The translations under genes and the position numbers were made by a program. The notes beneath the pieces were generated by a model. That model did no database searches, was not told the origin of the DNA, and worked only from the letters and a program-made list of their open reading frames with translations. 64,000 bases of DNA from Acidobacteriota bacterium (GTDB lineage Bacteria; Acidobacteriota; Blastocatellia; Pyrinomonadales; Pyrinomonadaceae): assembly GCA_019239425.1 (NCBI GenBank), contig JAFAZX010000004.1:1-64000 (forward strand), in the 5' to 3' direction. This document shows, in pieces, positions 29,260-37,307 of this stretch. How positions within the stretch are numbered: the stretch's first letter is position 1; every line of letters begins with the position of its first letter.

Positions 29260-30888
29260 TTATGCCGTCAGCCGACGGACGACGCGCAACAGCTCGTCGG
29301 GGTCTACGGGCTTGGGGATGTGGACGGAGAAGCCTGCTTCGAGGGCGCGGGTGCGATCCTCGTCCATGGCGTGGCCGGTCAGCGCGATGGCGGGGACGGC
29401 TTCGAGGCCGGGCATGCGGCGCAGCTCGGCCAGGAGCGCGTAGCCGTCCGTGCCCGGCATGCTGATGTCGGAGATGATGAGGCCCGGCCGGCGCTCGCGC
29501 GCGCGCCGGACGGCCTCGGCGGCCGAGCCCGCGCCGAAGACCTCGTAGCCTTTGTGCGTGAAGAGCATCTCCAACAGTTCGAGCGTCTCGGTCGAGTCGT
29601 CCACGACGAGCACGGGCACGCCCTCTTCGGACTCGGGCACGACTTCCGGCTCCGGCTCGCCGACCTCTTCGGTCGCGACGGCGCGGGGCAGGCTGAAGGT
29701 GAAGCGCGAGCCGCGCCCCTCGCCCTCGGACTCAGCGATGGCCCAGCCGCCGTGCAGCTCGGCCAGCGCGCGCACGATGGCGAGGCCCAGGCCCAGCCCG
29801 CCGTACTGCCGCGTCGTCGAGCCGTCGGCCTGGCGGAAGCGGTCGAAGACGTGCGGCAGGAACTCCGCGGGGATGCCGACGCCCGTGTCCGTGACCTCGA
29901 CGCGCGCCTCGCCCCCCTCGCGCCACACGCGCACGCGGACGCGCCCGCCGCGCGGCGTGAACTTGACGGCGTTCGAGAGGAGATTCCAGACGACCTGCTG
30001 CAAGCGCACGGGCGCGCCCTGCACGACGAGCGGGCAGTCGGGCAGCTCGACCGAGAGCTCGATGTCGCGCGCGGAGGCGTCGGCGCGCACGGGCTCGGTC
30101 GCGAGGTTGACGACGGCGCAGAGGTCTACGGGCTCCCACTCGATGCGCAGCTTGCCCGAGACGATGCGCGAGATGTCGAGCAGGTCGTCCACCAGGCGCG
30201 CCTGCAGCCGCGCGTTGCGCTCGATGGCGTCCAGGCCCTGCGCGAGCATCGCGGCGTCGCCGGCCGCGCCCGAGCGCAGGAGGTTGACCCAGCCGAGGAC
30301 GGGCGTCAGGGGCGTGCGCAACTCGTGCGAGAGGGTCGCGAGGAAGATGTCCTTCATGCGGTTGGCCTCGACCAGCTCGCGGTTGACGCGGCTCAGCTCG
30401 GCCGTCCGCTCCTCGACGCGACTCTCGAGTTCCCGGTTCAGCTCTTCGAGACCTGTGCGCGCCTCGCGCTCGGAGAGCAGGAGGCGGCGGTGCTCGATGC
30501 CGCGCCCGACCGTGTGGATGAGTTCCGCGATGATGCAGGGCTTGGTCAGGTAGTCGTAGGCGCCGTGGCGCAGCGCGGCGATGGCCGACTCGACCGCGGC
30601 GAAGCCCGTGAGCACGACGACGATGGTCAGGGGCGCGCGGGCGCGGGCCTCCTGCAGGAGCGAGAGGCCGTCGCCCTCGTCCATGTGGAGGTCTGTGAGG
30701 ACGAGGTCGTACTCGGGGCCGCGCTCGAGGAGTCCGACGGCCTCGCGCCCGCTCGAGGCCACGTCCACCTCGTAGCCTTCGAGGCGCAGCACCTCGCTGA
30801 TCGTGAGGACGATGTTCTCCTCGTCGTCCACGACCAGCAGCCGCGCGGGCGGCGCGGCCGTCTCGGGCGTTGTCGTCTCTTCAGACAT
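29260..30888 (-). CDS. Hybrid signalling protein: REC - histidine kinase - REC
   Basis: The 542-residue cytoplasmic protein has an N-terminal receiver (LLVVDDEENIVL, phospho-Asp in VLTDLHMDE, KPC), then a coiled coil. A HisKA domain follows (LSHELRTPLTP, with His) and an HATPase_c domain (NLLSNAVKFTPRGG, TDTGVGIP, GLGLGLAI). A second receiver at the C terminus has VLVVDDSTETLEL, ISDISMPGTDG and PKPVDP. The start at 30888 follows immediately on a GGGTGCT-type tandem repeat. It is the last gene of the signalling trio behind the gas-vesicle cluster. It has no output domain, so it probably relays phosphate within this group. Confidence 0.9.
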   Translation of the reverse strand: MSEETTTPETAAPPARLLVVDDEENIVLTISEVLRLEGYEVDVASSGREAVGLLERGPEYDLVLTDLHMDEGDGLSLLQEARARAPLTIVVVLTGFAAVESAIAALRHGAYDYLTKPCIIAELIHTVGRGIEHRRLLLSEREARTGLEELNRELESRVEERTAELSRVNRELVEANRMKDIFLATLSHELRTPLTPVLGWVNLLRSGAAGDAAMLAQGLDAIERNARLQARLVDDLLDISRIVSGKLRIEWEPVDLCAVVNLATEPVRADASARDIELSVELPDCPLVVQGAPVRLQQVVWNLLSNAVKFTPRGGRVRVRVWREGGEARVEVTDTGVGIPAEFLPHVFDRFRQADGSTTRQYGGLGLGLAIVRALAELHGGWAIAESEGEGRGSRFTFSLPRAVATEEVGEPEPEVVPESEEGVPVLVVDDSTETLELLEMLFTHKGYEVFGAGSAAEAVRRARERRPGLIISDISMPGTDGYALLAELRRMPGLEAVPAIALTGHAMDEDRTRALEAGFSVHIPKPVDPDELLRVVRRLTA

Positions 30889-30890
30889 AA

Positions 30891-30924
30891 GGCTGGGTGT
30901 TGGGTGTTGGGTGCTGGGTGCTGG
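30891..30924. repeat. Tandem heptamer array, GGGTGTT/GGGTGCT, single arm
   Basis: Nearly five units GGCTGGG/TGTTGGG/TGTTGGG/TGCTGGG/TGCTGG occur without a mirror arm, ending 2 bases before the hybrid-kinase start codon. The four evenly spaced GGG runs could form a G-quadruplex. Confidence 0.85.
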
Positions 30925-30949
30925 TTCGGACATGACTCTCAGCCAGCCT

Positions 30950-31762
30950 CTAACCCTTAGCCTCTGATTTGACCAAATCCATCGCGAGCCGCAGGCCGTC
31001 GGCCAGGCGGCGGCGGGTCGTGATGTCCTCCATCTCGACGCCGAGCTTGACGAGGTCTGCGGCGACGTGCGCACTGACGCCCGTCACGACCGTCGCGGCC
31101 CCGAGCAGGCGCACGGAGCGGACGGTGTTGATGAGGTGCGCGGCCGTGTAGGTGTCCACGACCGCCGCGCCCGTGATGTCGACGAGCACGACCTGCGCGC
31201 ACTCGCGGCGCACGGCGTCCAGCAGCGCCGAAGACATCTGCGCCGCGCGCTGGTCGTCGAGCGTCCCGACGAGCGGCACCAGCAGGATGCCGTCCCAGAT
31301 TTCGACGACGGGGCTCGAAAGTTCCGTGATCTGCTGCCGCTGCTGCCGGTGTTCGAGCGCGCGGCGGACGGTGCGCTTGAGGTCTTCGATCATGCAGGGC
31401 TTGACGAGGTAGTCGTAGACGCCCTGCCGCAAAGCGTCGATGGACGACTCGATGGAGGCGTAGCCCGTCAGGACGATGGTGACGACCGAGGGGTGGCGCT
31501 GCTGCATCTCGTGCAGCAGCGTGCTCCCGTCCATGTCGTCCATGCGGAGGTCTGTGAGCATGAGGTCGTACTGGTGGCGCGCGGCCAGCGCCAGCGCCTC
31601 GTGCCCGTCCGACGCGGTCGCCACCTCGTAGCCCTCCTGTTCGAGGATGGCCGCGGTCGTGATGCGCACGTTCTCCTCGTCGTCCACCACGAGGAGGTGC
31701 TGGCGCCGCGGGGCCGCGCGGCCGGCGGGCGCCGCGCCCCTCTCAGAGCTTCTTTCCGCCAT
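30950..31762 (-). CDS. Response regulator with C-terminal STAS domain
   Basis: The 270-residue protein has a receiver domain (HLLVVDDEENVRI, MLTDLRMDDMDG with the phospho-Asp, IVLTGYASIESSI, YLVKPC). A short coiled linker and a STAS domain follow (about 150-260; VEIWDGILLVPLVGTLDDQRA, QVVLVDITGAAVVDT). STAS domains of the RsbR/RsbS type respond through a Ser/Thr in the DITG loop, so this could be part of a stressosome-like or kinase-inhibiting switch. Its start overlaps the end of the PAS kinase gene by 20 bases, implying coupled expression. Confidence 0.88.
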   Translation of the reverse strand: MAERSSERGAAPAGRAAPRRQHLLVVDDEENVRITTAAILEQEGYEVATASDGHEALALAARHQYDLMLTDLRMDDMDGSTLLHEMQQRHPSVVTIVLTGYASIESSIDALRQGVYDYLVKPCMIEDLKRTVRRALEHRQQRQQITELSSPVVEIWDGILLVPLVGTLDDQRAAQMSSALLDAVRRECAQVVLVDITGAAVVDTYTAAHLINTVRSVRLLGAATVVTGVSAHVAADLVKLGVEMEDITTRRRLADGLRLAMDLVKSEAKG

Positions 31763-33929
31763 CGGCCTCCGAAAGAGTCGGCGAGTCCACGGGGAGGATG
31801 ACGTTGAAGGTCGTGCCGACGCCCTCCTCGCTCGTCGCCTCGATCCGGCCCCCGTGGTGGCGCACGATGTCCTGCGTGACCCACAGGCCCAGGCCCGTCC
31901 CCTTCGAGCGCGTCGAGAAGAAGGGCTCGAAGATGCGCGCGAGGTCTGACTCGGAGATGCCGCGCCCGGTGTCGCTGATCTGAACGGAGACGGTCGGCTG
32001 CAAAGCCTGCTCGTAGACGGAAGTGCGCACGCTGATGCGCCCGCCCTTCTCCATCGCCTGCTGCGCGTTCAAGAGCAGGTTGAGGAAGACCTGCCGCAGC
32101 TGGTCGGGGCGCGCGCGGATCTTCGGGAGCTGCGGGTCGAAGTGGCGGACGACCTCGACGCGCGCCTGCTTCATCTTCTTCTCGACGAGGATGAGCGTCT
32201 CCTCGATGAGCTGGTTCGGCTCGACCCACTCGACCTCGCCCGAGCGGCGGGCGAAGCCGAGCATCTGGCGGATGATGTGCGAGACGCGCTCGGTCTCCTT
32301 GCGCGCGACTTCGAGGAACTTGGAGTTCTTCTCCATGTCCTTGCCCGTCGTGAGCAGGTAGAGCGAGTTCTTGATGGCCTCCAAAGGATTGTTGACCTCG
32401 TGCGCGATGGAGGCCGCGAGGCGCCCGACCGCGGCCAGCTTCTCCGACTCGAAGAGCTGCTGCTCGACCCGACGCCTCTCGAGCTCGCGGATCTCGGAGA
32501 GGTCGTGGAGCACCGAGACGACGGCCGTCACCTGCCCCTTCGCGTCCGCCACCTCGGCCGAGGTGATCTCCATCGGGAGGCGGTTCGAAGTCTCGGGGTC
32601 GATGAGTTCGATCTCGGCCTGCCGGCCCGACTCGGCGCCCGAGGCGAGGGCCGAGATGAAGGACGTGAGCTTGACCGAGTTGTTGCGCACGGCGCGCAGG
32701 GCCGGCCACGGCATCTCCTCGCGCTCCTGGAAGAGCAGCTCGGCGCGCTGGTTGAAGAGGATGAACTTGCCCGAGGTGTCGCAGACGGCGATGGGCTGGC
32801 CGACGTGTTCGAGGATGAGGTCGAGGCGGTCGCGCTCGCGCCGCGCCTCACTCTCGGCCTGCTGGAGCTTGACGAAGTTGCGGGCCAGCTCCTCGTTCGC
32901 GCGGCGCAGGTCGGTCACGTCGCGGAAGATGGAGACGAGGCCGATGCGCTCGCCGCGGCCGTTGAGGGCGGGCGTCGAGATGACCTCGAAGTGAATGTCC
33001 GCGCCCTCGATGGGGTCGACGAGGATGAGGTCGCGGCCGACCACCTCCTCGGAGGCGACCGCCGCGCTCGACAGGTAGGCCGAGAAGAGCAGGTCGTTCA
33101 TCTCCAGCGCGCGGCGCTTGCCCTCGCTCGCGTCGCGGCGGTCGCTGAAGAGCTCCTCGGCGCGCCGGTTCTGGAGGAGGATTTCGTTGTCCATGTTGGT
33201 GAGGACGATGGGGTCGGCCACCGACTTCATGATCGACTCGACCCACTGCCGCTCGCGCTGGAGCTTGCGGACGGAGGAACTCAAACGCTCGACGTGCGCG
33301 GTGTGCGAGAGGATGGCGCCGATGCGGTCGGCGTAGCGCGTGAGCAGGTCGAGCCGCGTCCCGGCCAACTCCTCGCGGCGCGCGCCGACGTAGAGCGCGC
33401 CGGTCGAGAGCGACTGCGGGAGCCAGAAGCGCTCGGTGCCCTCGCCGCGCAGCCCGCCCGTCGTCGTCTCGCCCGCGGCGCGCGGCTCCGCGTGGAGATG
33501 GCCGCCGAAGAGCGGGAGCGCGAGCACGTCCGTCTGCGCCCCGAGCTGTCTGAGGAACTCCGCGGCCGCCTCGTCCGTGCGCGCGAGCCAGGCGGGCCTC
33601 CCGTCGTGCACGATGCGCACCTGCGGCGCGTTCGAGTCGAGCGGCAGCTCGAGCCCCGCGAGCGCCTCGTCGTCGGCGAACCCGGCGGCGGCGCGCACGC
33701 GCAAGACCCCGCGGGGCCGCTCGACCAGGGCGACGGCCGCGGACGCGCAGCCCAGCCCGGCCGTCAAAGTGTCGAGCACGAGCGAGGTCTGCTCGTCGAG
33801 GCTCTGCGCCGCGAGGAGCTGCGTCGTCATCTCGAAGAGCAGCTCGTACTGGTGCAGAGACAAAAGGCCCCGCGCCCCCTCGGCCGGGGCCGCGAACGCC
33901 TGCGCGAGCTCTGCCGTGCGGTGTTCCAT
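31743..33929 (-). CDS. GAF/PAS sensor histidine kinase
   Basis: The 728-residue protein has an N-terminal GAF domain (about 30-200), then two or three PAS domains (SIMKSVADPIVLTNMDNEIL, LDLILEHVGQPIAVCDTSGK, with PAC-like VSIFRDVTDLRRANEE). A HisKA domain (ASIAHEVNNPLEAI) and an HATPase_c domain (NLLLNAQQAMEKGG, ISDTGRGIS, GTGLGLWVTQ) follow. It belongs to the AtoS/NtrB-like group of soluble kinases; no membrane segment is seen. No SD precedes the ATG because a CAGTAGG element ends 4 bases upstream. It heads the three-gene signalling unit just downstream of gvpA on the same strand. Confidence 0.9.
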   Translation of the reverse strand: MEHRTAELAQAFAAPAEGARGLLSLHQYELLFEMTTQLLAAQSLDEQTSLVLDTLTAGLGCASAAVALVERPRGVLRVRAAAGFADDEALAGLELPLDSNAPQVRIVHDGRPAWLARTDEAAAEFLRQLGAQTDVLALPLFGGHLHAEPRAAGETTTGGLRGEGTERFWLPQSLSTGALYVGARREELAGTRLDLLTRYADRIGAILSHTAHVERLSSSVRKLQRERQWVESIMKSVADPIVLTNMDNEILLQNRRAEELFSDRRDASEGKRRALEMNDLLFSAYLSSAAVASEEVVGRDLILVDPIEGADIHFEVISTPALNGRGERIGLVSIFRDVTDLRRANEELARNFVKLQQAESEARRERDRLDLILEHVGQPIAVCDTSGKFILFNQRAELLFQEREEMPWPALRAVRNNSVKLTSFISALASGAESGRQAEIELIDPETSNRLPMEITSAEVADAKGQVTAVVSVLHDLSEIRELERRRVEQQLFESEKLAAVGRLAASIAHEVNNPLEAIKNSLYLLTTGKDMEKNSKFLEVARKETERVSHIIRQMLGFARRSGEVEWVEPNQLIEETLILVEKKMKQARVEVVRHFDPQLPKIRARPDQLRQVFLNLLLNAQQAMEKGGRISVRTSVYEQALQPTVSVQISDTGRGISESDLARIFEPFFSTRSKGTGLGLWVTQDIVRHHGGRIEATSEEGVGTTFNVILPVDSPTLSEADGGKKL

Positions 33930-33933
33930 AGAA

Positions 33934-34047
33934 CAGTAGGCGGTAGGCAGTTGGCGGCAGGCAGTCGCTCCGCGTTAAGAGAGGTGAATTTTCACTCCGG
34001 CCTTTCGCGGCCGGACTCTCAACTGCCTACTGCCGTCTGCCTACTCC
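33934..34047. repeat. Inverted-repeat element, CAGTAGG heptamer family, conserved loop (reverse orientation)
   Basis: The arms are CAGTAGG/CGGTAGG/CAGTTGG/CGGCAGG (33934-33965) and a mirror at 34021-34047. Read on the minus strand, its loop begins GGCAGTTGAGAG and ends AACGCGGAGCGACTGCC, as in the elements at 35285, 42977 and 63171. It lies between gvpA and the PAS-kinase start codon. Confidence 0.92.
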
Positions 34048-34049
34048 CC

Positions 34050-34337
34050 TCAACTCCTGTCCACGTCCACCGAGACGCGGGAGCGGCCGGTGTCGGCGAG
34101 CGGCTCGGCGCCGCCGGGCGTCATGGCCGGGCGCGAGACGGCGGGCGTCAGGCCGACGGCCTCGGCGTACTTGAGATAAGTGTCGATGGAGGCGACGACG
34201 ACGCGCGCCTCGACCGTGATCAGGTCGATGCCGACGAGCGAGATGCGGACCCACGCGTCGATGACGATGCCCTTGTCCAGCACGCGGTCGAGCACGTCAA
34301 TCAGGCTGGTTCCGCCGGGTGCCCTCTCAACAGCCAT
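34050..34337 (-). CDS. gvpA: Gas vesicle structural protein GvpA
   Basis: GvpA forms the ribs of the gas-vesicle shell. The first 65 residues match the family nearly throughout: [40 protein letters not shown] and [14 protein letters not shown]. The 95-residue length exceeds the usual 70 or so by a polar C-terminal tail. It is the last gvp gene in the transcription order. A GGGTGCT-type palindrome separates it from gvpJ, and a CAGTAGG element from the downstream kinase. The start at 34337 follows GAGAGGAAC. Confidence 0.95.
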   Translation of the reverse strand: MAVERAPGGTSLIDVLDRVLDKGIVIDAWVRISLVGIDLITVEARVVVASIDTYLKYAEAVGLTPAVSRPAMTPGGAEPLADTGRSRVSVDVDRS

Positions 34338-34361
34338 TTGAACGGTTCCTCTCTTCGTGAA

Positions 34362-34440
34362 ACTGGGTTCTGGGTTCTGGGTTCTAGGTGCTGGGGAAGA
34401 ACCGGGGTTTAACCCAGCACCCAGCACCCAGCACCCACCA
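34362..34440. repeat. Inverted-repeat element, GGGTTCT/GGGTGCT heptamer family
   Basis: TGGGTTC repeated three times, then TAGGTGC/TGGGG (34362-34396), is mirrored by CCCAGCA units (34413-34440). It lies between gvpJ and gvpA, ending 24 bases before the gvpA start codon. Confidence 0.9.
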
Positions 34441-34442
34441 CC

Positions 34443-34817
34443 CTACTTCCTTCCTTTGCGCGACGCCCGCGACTTCGCGCCGCGCGCCACGCTTTCAGAG
34501 CGCGCGGGCGCTTCGCTGAGTTGCCTGAGCTCGCGCTCCAGCGCGGCCACGCGCTCGCGCAGCTCGGCGTTCTCGGCCTCGGCGACGGCCGCGCGCGTCG
34601 TCAGGTTCGTGTCGTAGCGCCACCAGTTCAGGCCGATCTGCTCGGCCTTGTCGATGGAGCAGACGAGCAGGCGTATCTGCAACGTCAGCAGCTCGACGTT
34701 CGCCAGTGAGACCTTGATGTCGCCGGCGATGACCAACCCCTTGTCCAGAATCCGGTCGAGCACGTCGACCAGCCCCGGCGGGCGCGCCGTGATGAGGCTC
34801 GTTCTCTCGCTAGACAA
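34443..34817 (-). CDS. gvpJ: Gas vesicle protein GvpJ
   Basis: The product has 124 residues with a GvpA-like core (GLVDVLDRILDKGLVIAGDI, KVSLANVELLTLQIRLLVCS) followed by IDKAEQIGLNWWRYD and a coiled-coil tail (AEAENAELRERVAALERELRQL). The combination of AGDI, the NWW motif and the coiled coil is characteristic of GvpJ rather than GvpA. GvpJ is a minor, nucleation-related component. The start is TTG at 34817, with GGAG nine bases upstream. It lies 23 bases after gvpK, in the usual K-J order. Confidence 0.9.
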   Translation of the reverse strand: MSSERTSLITARPPGLVDVLDRILDKGLVIAGDIKVSLANVELLTLQIRLLVCSIDKAEQIGLNWWRYDTNLTTRAAVAEAENAELRERVAALERELRQLSEAPARSESVARGAKSRASRKGRK

Positions 34818-34840
34818 TTAGCGTTTCTCCGTTGGGCAGC

Positions 34841-35209
34841 TCAGATCAACTTACCTATCGGCCCGAGGTCGATATTCAACTCTTCGTCTTGCAGGCCGAA
34901 GTGCTCTTTGAGTTCGGCCATCTTCTCTTCGAGCTTCATCAGCGCGAGCCCGAGTTCCTCGACCTGCTCGGGCGCGAGCCCGCCGCCTTCCATCCGGCGG
35001 ACGGCCTGCTTTTCGAGCAGCCGCCGGATGAGTTCGATGAGCGTCAGGACGAGCTTCGCCAGGCCCTGCTCGACCGACGCGGCGTCGATGTTGACGCGCT
35101 CGGGCAGCCGGTCGGCCACGCGCCGGAGTTCCGCGACGAACTCCGCCGTGTGCTCGGTCTCGACCTCCGGCTCGGCCGGGGTTGGGGAATCAAGGGGGGA
35201 ATGCTCCAC
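34841..35209 (-). CDS. gvpK: Gas vesicle protein GvpK
   Basis: The product has 122 residues. The conserved GvpK core is visible: RVNIDAASVEQGLAKLVLTL, IELIRRLLEKQAVRRMEGG, LAPEQVEELGLALMKLEEKM and FGLQDEELNIDLGPIGKL. GvpK is an accessory protein needed for gas-vesicle assembly in several systems. It is preceded by 188 bases containing a CAGTAGG element, which splits the gvp operon between the third gvpF/L gene and gvpK. A weak TACAAT box on the minus strand near 35263-35268 may start a separate transcript. Confidence 0.93.
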   Translation of the reverse strand: MEHSPLDSPTPAEPEVETEHTAEFVAELRRVADRLPERVNIDAASVEQGLAKLVLTLIELIRRLLEKQAVRRMEGGGLAPEQVEELGLALMKLEEKMAELKEHFGLQDEELNIDLGPIGKLI

Positions 35210-35284
35210 AAGAGTACCTTGTCCGCGCTCGAAGTGTCCACAACTGATTTCGGTGGCGCGTATTGTAGCAGACGGATTTGGAAA

Positions 35285-35406
35285 GCAGACAGTAGGCAGA
35301 TGGCAGTAGGCAGTTGAAAACCTTCCGGCGGAAGTCGCGATTCAATCTCTCAACTTGCGAAACGCGGGGCGACTGCCTACTGCCATCTGCCTGCTGCCTA
35401 CTGTTT
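35285..35406. repeat. Inverted-repeat element, CAGTAGG heptamer family, conserved loop
   Basis: CAGTAGG/CAGATGG/CAGTAGG/CAGTTGA (35285-35316) is mirrored at 35371-35406. The loop ends ACGCGGGGCGACTGCC, shared with three other copies. On the minus strand its TAG is the stop codon of the third gvpF/L gene. Confidence 0.93.
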
Positions 35407-36120
35407 AATGTCGCTGAAGCTGTAGGGAGGCCAGGGGCCGCTGGTGAGTAATCTTAAATCAGGCCGTGCGGCGGCGAGTGTACGTAAGCGGTCACGGTAC
35501 TCTTCGACGCGCGCGCGTTCGACGAGGTGTGCGGCGCGGACGAAGATGGCCTCGGAAGGACTCAGCCGCGCGGCCGTCTCGCGCGCGAGTTCGCCCACGC
35601 CCGACGCGAGCCACGCCGCCGCCTCTTCCGCGCGACGCCGCGCGCCCTCCTCGCCCAGAAGCTCGCGCCGCTTCTTCAGAAGGAACGCCGTGCCCGCGCC
35701 CGCCGCGCTCGGTGCTGTGCCGACCGCGTCGCCCTCAACTTCCGACTTCCGACTTCCGACTTCCGACTTCTCCAACAACTTAACGCTCATCTCGACGCAC
35801 CCGCGCACGCGCGCGAGCGCGGAGGCGAGGGCGGTCTCGTTCGACGTAACGTACTCTCCGAGGCGCTCGGGCGCGGCGCGCGTGCCGAAGCGGCAGGGGA
35901 GCGGCGTCGTGTGTGCGAGCGCCGCCGCGTTCACGCGGTTGTGCGCCCGCAGGTTCTCGGCGTCGACGTTCGTCGCGCCCTCTTCCGCCTCGCTCACCAC
36001 GGCCGAGAGCACGCCCAGACTCAACACGCGCACGCGCGCGCCGCCCACGCCGGCCAGCCCCTCGAACGCGGCCCCGCTTAAATCATCCCCGAGGCAGTAG
36101 ACGTACAGACTCATCCTCAC
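35398..36120 (-). CDS. Gas vesicle GvpF/GvpL family protein (third copy), with in-frame heptamer insertion
   Basis: The 240-residue protein begins SLYVYCLGDDL and ends LRLLTSGPWPPYSFSDIK, both typical ends of the GvpF/L family. This family acts at the growing vesicle and contacts GvpA. It is shorter and more divergent than the other two copies. In the middle, about eleven residues (KSEVGSRKSEV) are encoded by almost five tandem copies of the heptamer GAAGTCG, sitting in a predicted surface linker. The first codons overlap the end of gvpS by 4 bases. The stop codon comes from the adjoining CAGTAGG element. Confidence 0.85.
   Translation of the reverse strand: MRMSLYVYCLGDDLSGAAFEGLAGVGGARVRVLSLGVLSAVVSEAEEGATNVDAENLRAHNRVNAAALAHTTPLPCRFGTRAAPERLGEYVTSNETALASALARVRGCVEMSVKLLEKSEVGSRKSEVEGDAVGTAPSAAGAGTAFLLKKRRELLGEEGARRRAEEAAAWLASGVGELARETAARLSPSEAIFVRAAHLVERARVEEYRDRLRTLAAARPDLRLLTSGPWPPYSFSDIKQ
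35738..35770. repeat. Tandem heptamer array ACTTCCG inside a gvpF/L gene
   Basis: There are 4.7 copies of ACTTCCG on the plus strand (GAAGTCG in the sense of the gene), without a mirror arm. The reading frame is kept and no stop arises. Confidence 0.92.
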
Positions 36121-36362
36121 CCGCCCGAAGGCTTCGCGCGCCGGCTCAGAAGCTCCACGCGCCGCTCGCGCTCGCCGAGCACGCGGTCGACCGTCTCGAC
36201 CGACCCGAGCAGGAGGTTCAGGCCGAGGTAGACGAGGTCGACGTCCGCCACCGCAATCGTCACCTCGCCCGCGATGACCAGCCCTCGGTCGAGCACGTGG
36301 TCGAGCGTCTCCAGCAGCGACAGCTCCTCTTCCTCGTCAAGCTCAAACTCTTCGTCTGCCAT
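36117..36362 (-). CDS. gvpS: Gas vesicle protein GvpS
   Basis: The product has 81 residues. After an acidic start (ADEEFELDEEEE) comes a GvpA-like fold: LSLLETLDHVLDRGLVIAGE, VTIAVADVDLVYLGLNLLLG and SVETVDRVLGE. The VDLVYL motif is the mark of GvpS in Bacillus-type clusters. GvpS is a minor component of the vesicle or its assembly machinery. The start at 36362 is chosen because an earlier in-frame ATG would translate the GGGTGCC repeat. It lies between gvpL and the third gvpF/L gene, with a 4-base overlap with the latter. Confidence 0.85.
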   Translation of the reverse strand: MADEEFELDEEEELSLLETLDHVLDRGLVIAGEVTIAVADVDLVYLGLNLLLGSVETVDRVLGERERRVELLSRRAKPSGG

Positions 36363-36368
36363 CTGGGA

Positions 36369-36436
36369 AGGGTGTCGGGTGCCGGGTGCCGGGTTCTGGT
36401 TTTGACTAGAACCCGGCACCCGGCACCCAGCACCCC
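36369..36436. repeat. Inverted-repeat element, GGGTGCC heptamer variant
   Basis: GGGTGTC/GGGTGCC/GGGTGCC/GGGTTCT (36369-36399) is mirrored at 36406-36436 with a 6-nt loop. It fills the gap between the gvpL stop and the gvpS start, stopping 6 bases before the latter. Confidence 0.9.
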
Positions 36437-36437
36437 T

Positions 36438-37295
36438 TTACACCTGCCTTTCTTCCGCCACCGCGAAGTTGTACGCGGGCCAGGGGCCGGTCAGCTCGAA
36501 GCGGAAGCCGAGCGGCGTGTAGCGTTCGGCCAGCCCCTCGGCGGCGGCGCGGAAATCGCCGAAGGCTTCCGCGGAGACGAGGAAGGCGAGGCGCGCGGCC
36601 AACTCGCCCTGCTCGGTCGCCTCGTCCTTGAGCACGCGCAAACGCACGGCGCCGTCGCATGTTTCTCCGAGCGTCTCTTCGACCTCGCGCGCGACGCGGC
36701 GCGTCTCGGCCCGAGCCTCCTCGTCGCGCAAACCTTCGATCTTCTTGCGCAGCAGATACGCCTGACCCGGCGTCGAGGCGTCGGCGCGCTCGGCCATCTC
36801 GCGCAGACGCGCGCTCAGGCGCGTCACCTCCTCGCGCAGACGCGCGCGCTCGACGTAGACGTTCAGGCCCCACTCCTCTCGCCCCCCGAGCCGCGCGAGC
36901 ACCTCGCGGAACTGCGCGGCCCGCTCCCCGAGCATCAACTCGACGCCCTCGCGCCGCAGGTAGATGGCGCCGAAGCGTAGCGGCACGACCGCCGCGCGGC
37001 GCGCGAAGTGCTCGGCCACGCGCTCGTGCCGCAGGGCGCGCGTCGCCGTCCACGTCGCGTCCGAGAGGCGTGCTTCGAGCGCGCCCTCGCCGTAAACGTC
37101 CAGCGGCACCGCGCTCACAACCGCCGCCAGGCCTCCGGCCTCGACGGCTCCGAGCTTATACTCGTCCTCGATGGCTTCGGGCAGCGCGGCGTCGAAGAGC
37201 GGCGCCAGCGCCTCGCGCTCCCCGACGCAGTAGACGTACAGGCCGCGCCATTCGTCCGCTTGATTCTGACTTCTTTTACTCTTCCTCTCGCTCAT
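36438..37295 (-). CDS. gvpL: Gas vesicle protein GvpL (GvpF/L family)
   Basis: The 285-residue protein has the family ends RGLYVYCVGEREALAP and FRFELTGPWPAYNFAVAEE. The middle contains the conserved VVPLRFGAIYLRREGVELML and WGLNVYVERARLREEVTRL segments. GvpF/L proteins are assembly factors of the gas-vesicle shell. Its position between gvpG (plus the ATPase) and gvpS mirrors the F-G-L-S-K-J order of Bacillus megaterium, supporting the GvpL name. It lies 12 bases after the ATPase stop, in the same transcript. Confidence 0.9.
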   Translation of the reverse strand: MSERKSKRSQNQADEWRGLYVYCVGEREALAPLFDAALPEAIEDEYKLGAVEAGGLAAVVSAVPLDVYGEGALEARLSDATWTATRALRHERVAEHFARRAAVVPLRFGAIYLRREGVELMLGERAAQFREVLARLGGREEWGLNVYVERARLREEVTRLSARLREMAERADASTPGQAYLLRKKIEGLRDEEARAETRRVAREVEETLGETCDGAVRLRVLKDEATEQGELAARLAFLVSAEAFGDFRAAAEGLAERYTPLGFRFELTGPWPAYNFAVAEERQV

Positions 37296-37307
37296 CGGAA
37301 TTTCAAA

